Notes: generated by a model from the sequence alone, not told the origin. Shown: positions 9,464-19,167, counted from the stretch's first letter. The stretch is DNA of 35,503 nucleotides from Alistipes sp. (GCA_029065825.1 JAIEHQ010000053.1:1-35503); one strand, 5' to 3'. Numbers and translations: made by a program.

Positions 9464-11269
9464 ATGCTGCGTCGTTTGTCGTTCCCTGCGGCCGTCTTTG
9501 CCGTGACCGTCGGCTGGATGGCCTTGCAGAAACCGCTGTTTCTGCTCTTCTACCATGCGCGCGCGGCTTCGGCCTCGGCGGCCGACTGGTGGGCCGTCGT
9601 GCGGCACGGGCTGTCGCTCGACTGTACCGTCGCGGGATACGTCGCCGCTGTGCCGGCACTCGCCGTGCTGGCATCGTGGTGGATGCCCGATTCGTGGTGC
9701 GGTGCCGTGCGGCGGGCGGTGCGCTGCTGGCTGGCGCTCGCGGCTGTCGCGACGGCCGCGATCTTCGCGGTCGATCTGGGGCTGTACGGCTATTGGGGCT
9801 TCCGGCTCGACGGGTCGGTGCTCGTCTATCTTTCGGATCCGAAGGAGGCGCTGGCCAGCGTCACGTGGGGCGAGGCCCTGCGGCAGCTGGCGGTCTTCGC
9901 GCTCTACGGCGGCGGCATGGCCGCCACGCTTCTGCCGCTCGTGTCTCTTCTCGGGTGCGGAGGCGGCGCACGCCCGGCGCGTGTGCGTGCGTGCGGTTCG
10001 CTGTTGTCGCTGCTGCTCTGCGGCGTGCTGTTCCTGGCCATCCGGGGCGGCGTGACGGTAGCCGTGGCCAACGTCAGCAAGGTCTATTTCAGCAAGGACA
10101 TGTTCTTGAACCACGCCGCCGTCAATCCCGTCTTCTCGTTCCTCTCGTCGGCGGGCGATCGGCGGGAGTATGCCGCGGCCTATCCCTTCTTCGGGGAGGA
10201 GCGGCGGCGGGAGCTTTTCGATGACGTGCGGGGCAACCGTCCCGGGGCCGATGACGGCACCCTTCCCCTGCTGCGCACGCAGCGCCCGAATGTGGTGCTG
10301 GTGCTGCTCGAGAGTTTCGGCCGCACGATCATGGACGACACCGTGGGCGGCCGGCCCGTGATGCCCAACATGCAGCGGCTCAAGAGTGAGGGCGTGTGGT
10401 TCGAGAATTTCTTCGCCAACTCCTACCGTACCGACCGGGGCGAGGTGGCGGTGCTCTGCGGCTTTCCGGCGCAGACCACCATGTCGCTCATGAAGCTGCC
10501 CCGCAAGAACGCCACCCTGCCGTCGCTGGCCCGCTCGCTCGGGCGCGAGGGCTACCGCTCGCTCTTCGTCTATGGCGGCGACCTCAATTTTACCAACCAG
10601 GCTTCGTTCATGTATGCGACCGGTTGGGAGCGGCTGCTCTGGCAGAAGCAGATGCGGCTCGATGCCCCGACCTCGAAGTGGGGCTATGCCGACGACGTGG
10701 TGGCCGACCTTTTCGCCGACGAGGTGGAGGCGCTGAGCCGTGCGGGAGAGCCGTTTCTGGCGGGCTGGCTCACGCTTTCGAGCCACGAGCCGTTCGACGT
10801 TCCTTACGATGCGTTCGACGACCGGCTGCTCAACGCGATGGCCTTTACCGACGCGCAGGTCGGGCGGCTGATCGACCGGCTCAAGGCTTCGCCCGCGTGG
10901 GACGACCTGCTGGTGGTGCTCGTCGCCGACCACGCCTATCCCTATCCCGAGGGACTGAGCTACAACGAGCCGCTGCGCCACCGCATCCCGATGCTCTGGC
11001 TGGGCGGCGCGGTGGCCGGCCCGGCGGAGGTGGAGACCTACGCCTCGCAGATCGACTTATGCGCCACGCTGCTGGCGCAGCTCGGCATTTCGCACGAGGA
11101 GTTCGACTACAGCAAGAACATTTTCGGCAGCGAGCCTCCCCGGCGGTTCGGCTACTGGTGCTTCAGCGACGGCTTCGGCTTCATCGACGAGGCGGGCGAG
11201 ACGGTCTATGACCACACCGCCGGGCGGGTGGTCCGTTCGGACGGCGCGGGCTGCGAGGAGCGGCTGTAG
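9464..11269 (+). CDS. LTA synthase-like membrane sulfatase/phosphoglycerol transferase, apparently truncated by an in-frame TAG
   Basis: N-terminal TM segments; PNVVLVLLESFGRTIMDD; MPNMQRLKSEGVWFENFFANSYRTDRGEVAVLCGFP; VVLVADHAYPYP. Reading frame resumes after TAG 11267-11269 as RGKALLQTTYEDIGRR then TAG at 11318-11320. Confidence 0.9.
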   Translation: MLRRLSFPAAVFAVTVGWMALQKPLFLLFYHARAASASAADWWAVVRHGLSLDCTVAGYVAAVPALAVLASWWMPDSWCGAVRRAVRCWLALAAVATAAIFAVDLGLYGYWGFRLDGSVLVYLSDPKEALASVTWGEALRQLAVFALYGGGMAATLLPLVSLLGCGGGARPARVRACGSLLSLLLCGVLFLAIRGGVTVAVANVSKVYFSKDMFLNHAAVNPVFSFLSSAGDRREYAAAYPFFGEERRRELFDDVRGNRPGADDGTLPLLRTQRPNVVLVLLESFGRTIMDDTVGGRPVMPNMQRLKSEGVWFENFFANSYRTDRGEVAVLCGFPAQTTMSLMKLPRKNATLPSLARSLGREGYRSLFVYGGDLNFTNQASFMYATGWERLLWQKQMRLDAPTSKWGYADDVVADLFADEVEALSRAGEPFLAGWLTLSSHEPFDVPYDAFDDRLLNAMAFTDAQVGRLIDRLKASPAWDDLLVVLVADHAYPYPEGLSYNEPLRHRIPMLWLGGAVAGPAEVETYASQIDLCATLLAQLGISHEEFDYSKNIFGSEPPRRFGYWCFSDGFGFIDEAGETVYDHTAGRVVRSDGAGCEERL

Positions 11270-11445
11270 CGAGGCAAGGCGCTGCTGCAAACCACCTACG
11301 AGGACATCGGCCGCCGGTAGCTTTGCGGGCGGCGGCCGGAAGCTGCGGTGCGTGCCGGAAGGGTGCGCAGGGGGCGGGATGCCCTGTTCGGCGGGCCGGA
11401 TCGAATATATCGGCCGCGCGGCTTCCCCTTGTCGGGCGAAATTAC

Positions 11446-11453
11446 TACCTTTG
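11446..11453 (+). promoter_or_regulatory. -7 box TACCTTTG, 5 nt before the pcrA start codon
   Basis: tacctttg-cccgc-ATG. Confidence 0.55.
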
Positions 11454-11458
11454 CCCGC

Positions 11459-13891
11459 ATGGAATCTCAGATATTGCAAGGACTCAACCCCGTCCAGCGC
11501 GAAGCGGTGGTCAATTACGACGCGCCGTCGCTCATCATCGCGGGTGCGGGGTCGGGCAAGACGCGGGTGCTGACCTCGCGCATCGCCTACATGATCGAAC
11601 AGGGGGTTCCGCCGGAGCATATCCTGGCGCTGACCTTTACCAATAAAGCGGCCGAGCAGATGCGCGGGCGCATCGCGCAGATGGTGCCCGGAGGACGCAG
11701 CCGCTTCATCCGGATGGGAACCTTCCACTCGGTTTTCGCGCGCATCCTGCGCGAGAATGCCGAGCGCATCGGCTATCCGGCGACCTACACCATCTACGAA
11801 CCGGCCGACTGCAAGAACTTGCTCAAGACGATCGTCAAGGAGCTGCATCTGGCCGAGGAGAAGTACAAGCCCGCGCTGCTCGCCTCGCGCATCTCCTACG
11901 CCAAGAACTGCCTGGTCACGCCGGGCGCCTACCTGGCCAACGCCAGCTGCGGGGCGGAGGACCGGCAGCGGCAGATTCCCGAATTCGGCAACATCTACAA
12001 CATCTACTGCGCCCGCTGCAAGCAGAACGGGGCGATGGACTTCGACGACCTGCTGCTGCAGACCAATATCCTGCTGCGCGACTGCCCCGACATCACGGCC
12101 CGCTATCAGGAGCTGTTCCGCTATATTCTGGTCGATGAGTATCAGGATACCAACTACGCCCAGTACGCCATCATCCGCCGGCTGTCGCAGCACCATGCCA
12201 AGGTGTGCGTGGTGGGCGACGACGCGCAGTCGATCTACTCGTTTCGGGGGGCGAAGATCGAGAACATACTCTCGTTCAAGAAAGATTTTCCCTCGGCGAT
12301 GGTCTTCAAGCTGGAGCAGAACTACCGTTCGACCCGCACGATCGTCGATGCGGCCAACTCGGTGATCGCCCGCAACTCGAAACGGATGGAGAAGAAGTGC
12401 TTCTCCGAGGGCGAGGTGGGCGACAGGATCCGGGTGCTGCGCGCCTATACCGACCGCGAGGAGGCCGAGCGGGTGGTTGCGGACCTGCGCGACAAGGTGC
12501 GGGCTGCGGGCGAGGAGTGGGCCGAGGCGGCCATCCTCTACCGCACCAACAACCAGTCGCAGGCGCTCGAAGAGGCGTTGCGCCGCAAGGGGGTTCCCTA
12601 CCGCATCTACAAGGGCAATTCGTTCTACGATCGCAAGGAGATCCGCGACATGCTGGCCTACATTCGTCTGGTGGTCAATCCCCGCGACGACGAGGCGTTC
12701 CGCCGCATCGTCAATTATCCGGCGCGCGGCATCGGCGATGCGACCGTCGAGCGCATCGCGCAGCTGGCCCGCGAGACGGGCCGTTCGATGTGGGAGGCGG
12801 TGGATGCGCTGGTGGCCGAGCCGGCGGCCGATTCGGTGCAGCGGGCCATCGTGCGCAAGGTCTCCGAGTTCGTGGCGATGATCCGCGCTCTGTCGCAGGC
12901 CCGGGCGGAGAAGGGGCTTTACGAGCTGGGGCTCGAGATCGCTACCCGTTCCGGCGTGCTCGGAGTCTATCGGCAGGAGAACACCCCCGAAGCGACCTCG
13001 GCGGTGGAGAATATCGAGGAGCTGCTCAACACCATGCAGCTCTTCAACGAGCAGCGCGAGGCCGAGATCCGGGCCGGCGAGCGCGGCGAGGAGGAGCGGG
13101 CCACCGTCGAGGAGTGGCTGCAGCAGGCGATGCTGATGACCGACATGGACAAGGAGCAGGACGATCCGGCCGACCGCAACAAGGTGACGCTGATGACGGT
13201 TCATTCGGCCAAGGGATTGGAGTACAAGTTCGTCTATATCGTCGGAATGGAGGAGAACCTCTTCCCCTCGCAGCGGGCGGCCGAGTCGCCCGACGGTCTG
13301 GAGGAGGAGCGGCGGCTCTTTTACGTGGCGCTCACGCGGGCCAAGGTCTCCGCGACGCTCTCCTATGCCGAGACCCGTTTCAAGTGGGGCAACATGGAGT
13401 TCTCGCGCCCGAGCTGCTTCCTGCGCGAGATCGATCCCTGCTATCTGGATGCCGAGCCGCTCGACGACGAGCACGAAGTGCTCCGCAAACCTGCCGGGCA
13501 GCGGAACGCCTCGCCGCTCGACGAGCTGCGCCGCCGCTTCGACTACCGTTATGCACAGAAATCGGCCTCGGGCGCTTCGCGGGGCAGTTCCCCCGCCAGC
13601 CGGCCCTCCGCGGCGCATGGGGCGCAGCCCGCGGCGACCGCCCCGGTCCGTCCGACGGCGGGCATGCGGAGCATGGGGGTGCGTCCGGGCGACGCGACCT
13701 TGCAGCAGGGTGCCGCCCCCGCCGCGAACTGCGGCTATGCGGTGGGCGACCGGGTGTCGCACCTGAAGTTCGGCGCGGGGGTCATCCTCCGCATCGAGAC
13801 GGCATCGGGCGATCACAAGCTGGTGGTCGAGTTCGCCGACTACGGCGAGAAGACTCTGCTGGCGAAGTTCGCCAAACTGACTCGGCTGTAG
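11459..13891 (+). CDS. pcrA: UvrD/PcrA-type ATP-dependent DNA helicase
   Basis: LNPVQREAVVNYDAPSLIIAGAGSGKTRVLTSRIAYM; LVDEYQDTNYAQY; VVGDDAQSIYSFRGA; LEQNYRST; TVHSAKGLEYKFVYIVGMEENLFPS; C-terminal VGDRVSHLKFGAGVI. Start trimmed from 11348. Confidence 0.95.
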   Translation: MESQILQGLNPVQREAVVNYDAPSLIIAGAGSGKTRVLTSRIAYMIEQGVPPEHILALTFTNKAAEQMRGRIAQMVPGGRSRFIRMGTFHSVFARILRENAERIGYPATYTIYEPADCKNLLKTIVKELHLAEEKYKPALLASRISYAKNCLVTPGAYLANASCGAEDRQRQIPEFGNIYNIYCARCKQNGAMDFDDLLLQTNILLRDCPDITARYQELFRYILVDEYQDTNYAQYAIIRRLSQHHAKVCVVGDDAQSIYSFRGAKIENILSFKKDFPSAMVFKLEQNYRSTRTIVDAANSVIARNSKRMEKKCFSEGEVGDRIRVLRAYTDREEAERVVADLRDKVRAAGEEWAEAAILYRTNNQSQALEEALRRKGVPYRIYKGNSFYDRKEIRDMLAYIRLVVNPRDDEAFRRIVNYPARGIGDATVERIAQLARETGRSMWEAVDALVAEPAADSVQRAIVRKVSEFVAMIRALSQARAEKGLYELGLEIATRSGVLGVYRQENTPEATSAVENIEELLNTMQLFNEQREAEIRAGERGEEERATVEEWLQQAMLMTDMDKEQDDPADRNKVTLMTVHSAKGLEYKFVYIVGMEENLFPSQRAAESPDGLEEERRLFYVALTRAKVSATLSYAETRFKWGNMEFSRPSCFLREIDPCYLDAEPLDDEHEVLRKPAGQRNASPLDELRRRFDYRYAQKSASGASRGSSPASRPSAAHGAQPAATAPVRPTAGMRSMGVRPGDATLQQGAAPAANCGYAVGDRVSHLKFGAGVILRIETASGDHKLVVEFADYGEKTLLAKFAKLTRL

Positions 13892-14038
13892 CTCCGGGTG
13901 CGGTTTGCTCCGGACTTCTCCGCGAGCGGTCCGCTCTGTGAATGGGCGGAGCCGGATGCGCGGGAAATAGGGCGGTTCGAAGCGGGTTCTGCGGTTCGGA
14001 CCGCTGCATCGATTATCAGGACAACAAAATATTACGAT

Positions 14039-15163
14039 ATGTATCGAATTATCCTTTCGGGCGGAGGTACGGGCGGCCACATCTATCCGGCCGTGGCCGT
14101 GGCCGAAGCGTTGCGTCGCCGGCTGGGCGACGAGGTAGAGATCCTTTTCGTCGGTGCCGAGGGCAAGATGGAGATGGAGAAAGTGCCGGCTCTGGGCTAT
14201 GAGATCGTGGGGCTGCCCGTCGCCGGGTTGCAGCGCCGGCTCGACTGGCGCAATCTGCTGGTGCCCTTCAAGGCGCTCCGCAGCCTGCGGCTGGCGCGGC
14301 GGACGATCCGCGAGTTCGGGGCCGACGCGGTGGCCGGTTTCGGCGGTTATGCGAGCGGGCCGGTGCTGCGGGCCGCGCAGCGGATGGGAATCCCGACGCT
14401 GATCCAGGAGCAGAACTCCTATGCCGGTCTGACCAACAAGCTGCTGGCGCGGCGGGCGCGCACCATCTGCGTCGCCTACGAGGGGATGGAGCGCTTCTTC
14501 CCGCAGGAGAAGATCGTGATGACGGGCAATCCGCTGCGGGGCCGCTTCTCGCGCGAGGGGACCGACCGGGGCGAGGCGCTGGCCCACTTCGGCTTCGAGC
14601 CGGGGGTGCCGACGGTGCTGCTGGTGGGCGGTTCGCTCGGCACGCGGACGCTCAACGAGGTAATGAAGGAGTGGATTCCCCGGCAGGGCGGAACGGCTCC
14701 CGTGCAGGTCATCTGGCAGACGGGCAAATATTACCGGGCGGAGATGCGCGCCTTTCTGGAGGCCCATCCCACCGCCCGCATCTGGCAGGGTGCCTTCATC
14801 GACCGGATGGACTATGCCTACGCGGCGGCCGATCTGGTGGTCTCGCGCAGCGGTGCCTGCACTGTTTCGGAACTGTGCCTGGCGGCGAAGCCGACGCTGT
14901 TCGTTCCCTCGCCCAATGTGGCGGAGGACCACCAGACCAAGAACGCCCGGGCGCTTTCCGACCGGGGTGCTGCGCTGCTGGTGCCCGATGCGGAGGCGGT
15001 CGGCCGCGTGATGGACGAGGCGGTCGCCCTGGTGCGGGATCCGGAGCGGCTCGCGGAGCTGAGCCGACGCATCGGGGAGCTGGCCATCTCCGACTCTGCG
15101 GAACGGATCGTCGGCGAGATTCTCCGCCTGCTCGGGGAGAAGGGCCGGCCGGTGCGGGAATAG
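14039..15163 (+). CDS. murG: UDP-N-acetylglucosamine--undecaprenyl-PP-MurNAc-pentapeptide GlcNAc transferase
   Basis: MYRIILSGGGTGGHIYPAVAVAEAL; GLQRRLDWRN; GFGGYASGPVL; QEQNSYAGLTNKLLA; SRSGACTVSELCL. Confidence 0.95.
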   Translation: MYRIILSGGGTGGHIYPAVAVAEALRRRLGDEVEILFVGAEGKMEMEKVPALGYEIVGLPVAGLQRRLDWRNLLVPFKALRSLRLARRTIREFGADAVAGFGGYASGPVLRAAQRMGIPTLIQEQNSYAGLTNKLLARRARTICVAYEGMERFFPQEKIVMTGNPLRGRFSREGTDRGEALAHFGFEPGVPTVLLVGGSLGTRTLNEVMKEWIPRQGGTAPVQVIWQTGKYYRAEMRAFLEAHPTARIWQGAFIDRMDYAYAAADLVVSRSGACTVSELCLAAKPTLFVPSPNVAEDHQTKNARALSDRGAALLVPDAEAVGRVMDEAVALVRDPERLAELSRRIGELAISDSAERIVGEILRLLGEKGRPVRE

Positions 15164-15247
15164 CCGGCCGGGCGGCGGCTTCCGGAGAGGTTTCCGGTGC
15201 GTGCGGCGGCGAAAAGCGGCGGGAACGGGTGCGGGTTTGCCTCCGGA

Positions 15248-15278
15248 TTTGATATTTGCGGATAAATTAGTATATTTG
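15248..15278 (+). promoter_or_regulatory. Bacteroidota-type promoter TTTG-N19-TATATTTG for nrnA
   Basis: TTTG 15248-15251, TATATTTG 15271-15278, ATG at 15284. Confidence 0.8.
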
Positions 15279-15283
15279 CATCT

Positions 15284-16315
15284 ATGACAATCAAAGAGGA
15301 AGATATAGAGCGGCTGCGGCAGCTGCTGGAGGAACCCGCACGCAAGATCGTGATCGTGGCGCATGTCAATCCCGACGGCGATGCGGTCGGTTCGTCGATC
15401 GCCTGGCGCGATGCGCTGCAGGGGATGGGCCACCGGGTAACCTGCGTGGTCCCCAACAAATACCCCTACTTTCTGGACTGGATGTCCGATATCGGGAGCG
15501 TGGTCATCTTCAAGAACGACGAGGCGGGCATCGCCCGCCGGGCGGTGGAGGAGGCCGACCTGATCTTCTGCCTCGACTTCAACGCCATTTCGCGCCTGGA
15601 GGGGCTGAGCGAGCTGATCGAGTCCAATACGACGGCCCGCCGCGTGCTGATCGACCACCACCTGGCGCCCGGCCCCGGCTTCGACCTGATGTTCTCCCAT
15701 CCCGACTCGTCGAGCACCTCGTTCCTGGTCTATTCGATCATCGAGCGGATGCTGGGTGTGAAGGCCATCACGCCGCGGATGGCCGAAAGCATGTATGTGG
15801 GCATGATGACCGACACGGGCAACTTCTCCTTCTCGTTCCTCACGCCGGCGCTCTACCGGGCGGTGGCCGTGCTGGCCGAGACGGGAATCGACATTCCGGC
15901 CATCCACAACAACGTCTATAACGCCTTTACCGAAGGGCGCGCGCGGCTGTTCGGCTATGCGATAAACCGCAAGATGGAGGTTATGCACGACGGTACGGTG
16001 GCCTACATGTCGCTGCTCGAGAGCGAGATGCGCCGCTTCCAGTTCCAGCAGGGCGACAGCGAGGGGTTCGTCAATTATGCGCTGACGATCAAGAAGATGA
16101 AGATGTCGGCCATATTCATCGCCCACCGCAAGTTCATCCGCGTGTCGCTGCGCTCGCGGGGCGATGTCGATATGAACCTCTTCGCCCGCAAATATTTCAA
16201 CGGCGGCGGCCACCGCAATGCCGCGGGCGGCAAGTCGTTCGTCTCGATGGAGGAGACGATCGCCCACTTCCGCCGCTCGGTCGAGGAGTTCGCCGCCGAG
16301 GGTCATTTGGGTTGA
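15284..16315 (+). CDS. nrnA: DHH-family phosphoesterase, NrnA-like oligoribonuclease/pAp phosphatase
   Basis: IVAHVNPDGDAVGSS; LIDHHLAPG; GMMTDTGNFSFS; C-terminal FNGGGHRNAAGG. Confidence 0.93.
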   Translation: MTIKEEDIERLRQLLEEPARKIVIVAHVNPDGDAVGSSIAWRDALQGMGHRVTCVVPNKYPYFLDWMSDIGSVVIFKNDEAGIARRAVEEADLIFCLDFNAISRLEGLSELIESNTTARRVLIDHHLAPGPGFDLMFSHPDSSSTSFLVYSIIERMLGVKAITPRMAESMYVGMMTDTGNFSFSFLTPALYRAVAVLAETGIDIPAIHNNVYNAFTEGRARLFGYAINRKMEVMHDGTVAYMSLLESEMRRFQFQQGDSEGFVNYALTIKKMKMSAIFIAHRKFIRVSLRSRGDVDMNLFARKYFNGGGHRNAAGGKSFVSMEETIAHFRRSVEEFAAEGHLG

Positions 16316-16325
16316 TGTGTCGTCT

Positions 16326-17213
16326 ATGGACGATTTCCGGCTCAAAGTATTCATCGCGGCGGCGAAGACGCTCAGCTTTACCCGCTGCGCCGAGCAGCTC
16401 TACATTTCGCAGCCGGCCGTGAGCAAACACGTCGGGGAGCTGGAGGCGCGCTACAAGGTGCAGCTGTTCGAGCGGCGGGGCAGCCGGCTGGCGCTGACCG
16501 AGGCGGGGGCGGCGATGCTGCGCCATGCCGAGCGTATCGCCGACGACTACCGCCGCCTGCGCTATGAGATGGATCTTTTCGCCGACCGGCTGGGCGGCGA
16601 ATTGCGCATCGGGGCCAGCACGACCATCGCCCAGTACGTATTGCCCCGCATGCTGGCCCGCTTCACGAGCCGCTTTCCCGAGGTAAGGGTGTCGCTCATC
16701 TCCGGAAACAGCGGGCAGGTCGAGGAGGCGCTCGTGCGCCACGATGCCGACCTGGGGCTTGTCGAGAGCGCCACCCGGCGCCCAGGATTCCATTACGAAC
16801 CTTTCATGCCCGACGAGCTGGTGCTCGTCGCCTCCTCGCGCGGCCGTTACGGCCGGTGCGAGCGGATCACGCTCGACGAGTTGCAGCAGGCACCGCTGGT
16901 GCTTCGCGAGAACGGGTCGGGAACGCTGGAGGTGGTGGCCAGATACTTGGCGGCGGCCGGGATCCGGATCTCGTCGCTGCGGGTAATCATGCGCCTGGGC
17001 AGCACCGAGAGCATCAAGGCTTTCGTGCGCAGCAGCGATGCGCTGGCGATCGTCTCGGTCGCCTCGGTGGTCGATGAACTGCGCAGCGGGGAGCTGCGCA
17101 TCGTCGATATGGAGGGGTGCGCGATCCGCCGCGACTTCTCGTTCGTATGGCCCGAAGGGCGGGGCGATGCCCTCGCCTCGCGTTTCGTCGGGTTCGTGCG
17201 CAGTTTCGAGTAA
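16326..17213 (+). CDS. LysR-family transcriptional regulator
   Basis: N-terminal wHTH DDFRLKVFIAAAKTLSFTRCAEQLYISQPAVSKHVGELEARYKVQLFERRGSRLALTEAG; LysR substrate domain. Confidence 0.95.
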   Translation: MDDFRLKVFIAAAKTLSFTRCAEQLYISQPAVSKHVGELEARYKVQLFERRGSRLALTEAGAAMLRHAERIADDYRRLRYEMDLFADRLGGELRIGASTTIAQYVLPRMLARFTSRFPEVRVSLISGNSGQVEEALVRHDADLGLVESATRRPGFHYEPFMPDELVLVASSRGRYGRCERITLDELQQAPLVLRENGSGTLEVVARYLAAAGIRISSLRVIMRLGSTESIKAFVRSSDALAIVSVASVVDELRSGELRIVDMEGCAIRRDFSFVWPEGRGDALASRFVGFVRSFE

Positions 17214-17218
17214 TCGGG

Positions 17219-18142
17219 TTACAGCCCTTTCCGGGCGATCGCCCATGCCAATCGGTTATACAGCTCCAGCAGGGGTGCCCGCCAGTTCGCGGGCAGCGCG
17301 TTCAGCAGGCGCAGCTTGCGGAGCGTGCGTCGGCTGTGCCGCGTGTAGGCGAAGAAACGCGCCGCGCGGGCGGCCTCCTGAGTGCCTCCCTTGGCGCTGG
17401 CGCCCAGCGCCTTGCCCAGTGCCGCGCGGGCGACGTACTCGTTGCTCTGCTCGTCGGCCGAGGGGTCGTACAGCTCCTCGAACGAAAAGCGGGTCTGCTC
17501 GGGGCGGTAGATCGCGGCCGAACGGTTGTCGGCCGCCTTGGAGTAAACGGCCAGCCTCGCCGGCGAGAAGCAGACGGGGGCCGTGCGTGCGATCCGGGTC
17601 CAAAGGTACTGGTCCTCGCCCATGCGCATCCCCTCGGGGAATCCGCCCAGCCGCAGCGTCAGGTCGCGGCGTAGGGTTGTGCTCGAAGGGATCAGCACGT
17701 AGCGGGAGAGGGATTCGGCGAAGAAATCGACGATCCCTTCGGTGCGGGGCGTGTCGCCCGGGGTAAGGGTGCGCCCGTCGTCGATGAGGAAGGAGCAGGC
17801 GTAGGCTCCGCAGCCGGGGTAGCGGTCGATCAGCCGGGCGATTTCGGCCAGATAGCCCGGCTCCCAGCGGTCGTCGCCGTCGAGCAGGGCGACCCACGTG
17901 CCCCGCGCCTCGCCGATGGCCCGGTTGCGGGCGGCGCTCACGCCCCGGTTCTCCTGCCGCACGAGGCGCACCAGCGGCGAGGCGAGGCGTTCGACCTCGC
18001 GGGCGCTGCCGTCGGTCGAGCCGTCATCGACGACGATGATTTCGAGCGGAGGCAGCGTCTGCGCCAGCACCGAGTGCAGGGAGCGGGCGATCTCCCGCTC
18101 CTTGTTGTAGAGGGGAACGACGACCGAAATATCACAGTTCAT
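17219..18142 (-). CDS. Family 2 glycosyltransferase
   Basis: ISVVVPLYNKEREIARSLHSVLAQTLPPLEIIVVDDGSTDGSA; ENRGVSAARNRAIGEARGTWVALLDGDD. Confidence 0.95.
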   Translation of the reverse strand: MNCDISVVVPLYNKEREIARSLHSVLAQTLPPLEIIVVDDGSTDGSAREVERLASPLVRLVRQENRGVSAARNRAIGEARGTWVALLDGDDRWEPGYLAEIARLIDRYPGCGAYACSFLIDDGRTLTPGDTPRTEGIVDFFAESLSRYVLIPSSTTLRRDLTLRLGGFPEGMRMGEDQYLWTRIARTAPVCFSPARLAVYSKAADNRSAAIYRPEQTRFSFEELYDPSADEQSNEYVARAALGKALGASAKGGTQEAARAARFFAYTRHSRRTLRKLRLLNALPANWRAPLLELYNRLAWAIARKGL

Positions 18143-19127
18143 AGCTCGACTTTTCGGGTAGGATATGTTCGAACGCCCCGTCGAGCCGGGCGCACATCGC
18201 CTCGAAGTCGGCGATGCGCTCGCTGTCGTTCAGGCAGATCATGCGCCAGCGCTGCCGCTCGATGTCGCGGCAGATCGCCCCGATCGTCTCATCGGAGAGA
18301 GTCATCAGGCGGCAGTCCCGCATCGAGCGGGGGGAGAAGGCTCCCGAGGCGAGCATGTCGTAGCGGAAGAGGTAGTCCGAGACGTTGGTCAGGTTGCGGA
18401 ACGTGTGGCGGCACGTGGCATCGAGCGCTGCGTGCCACTCGCGCCAGCAGGCCTCCCAGTGGCTGCGCAGCACGGGTTGCGGGACGTGGTGGTCGAGCAT
18501 GCCCGTGAACATGCTCCAGGGTATCAGTGTCAGGGTCTTCAACAGGTCGGAGAGTCCGTATCGCGGCGAGAACCATTTGCCGGGATGGGCGAGGATCGCT
18601 CTGTTCTTGCGGTATTTGGCGTTGATAAGCTCCAGATTGTTGTACTGTATGTGGCCGATCGACGAGGGCTGCACCACGCTCAGCCGGGCCATGTCGCAGG
18701 GCAGGCCCCGCCGGAAGAAGTCTTCGGGCCGGCAGGGGCGCGTGAGGAACATGTCGTCGTTGAAGACCACGAACCGTTCGGCCAGCCCCTCGATGCGGTG
18801 GAGGTTCATGCCGATCGTGAGCGAGTTGAAGGTGGGCAGATACTCCGCCGGGATGAACTCCTCGTGGCGGACGATCCTCAGGCGGGGATGGTCGCGCCGC
18901 AGCCAGTCGGGCAGGTGGCCCCAGGTAACCAGGTGGATGCGCCGCACCCAGGGGGCGAAGCGCTCCGCCGCGCGGAACCAGTAGTGGAGGTTGCGCCAGT
19001 AGCGGATGCGGATCGGCGAGACATCGTCTCCCTCCTGCGCCTCGGCCTTTTTCGCCCGCTGCCACTCGGCCAGCCAGGCGGGGTCGGAGCCATCGACCCA
19101 GAAAATTACGAAATCAATCTCGTTCAT
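18132..19127 (-). CDS. Stealth-family protein (capsular polysaccharide phosphotransferase-like)
   Basis: N-terminal IDFVIFWVDGSDPAW; RYWRNLHYWFRAAERFAPWVRRIHLVTWGHLPDWL; FVVFNDDMFLTRP; HVPQPVLRS. Overlaps GT2 by 11 nt. Confidence 0.88.
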   Translation of the reverse strand: MNEIDFVIFWVDGSDPAWLAEWQRAKKAEAQEGDDVSPIRIRYWRNLHYWFRAAERFAPWVRRIHLVTWGHLPDWLRRDHPRLRIVRHEEFIPAEYLPTFNSLTIGMNLHRIEGLAERFVVFNDDMFLTRPCRPEDFFRRGLPCDMARLSVVQPSSIGHIQYNNLELINAKYRKNRAILAHPGKWFSPRYGLSDLLKTLTLIPWSMFTGMLDHHVPQPVLRSHWEACWREWHAALDATCRHTFRNLTNVSDYLFRYDMLASGAFSPRSMRDCRLMTLSDETIGAICRDIERQRWRMICLNDSERIADFEAMCARLDGAFEHILPEKSSYEL

Positions 19128-19167
19128 CGTGCTCGTTTTTAGTCGGAGGCCGTCCGATGGGGCCGGG

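Noticed and set aside
11348-11458. N-terminal extension of pcrA
   Set aside because: The segment contains the -7 box and reads as non-coding; the UvrD fold begins at MESQILQGLNPVQ
11057-16354. 1765-codon stop-free ORF on the minus strand
   Set aside because: Antisense to pcrA, murG and nrnA, all clear + strand genes; low-complexity R/H/A/L-rich translation typical of shadow ORFs in GC-rich, codon-biased DNA
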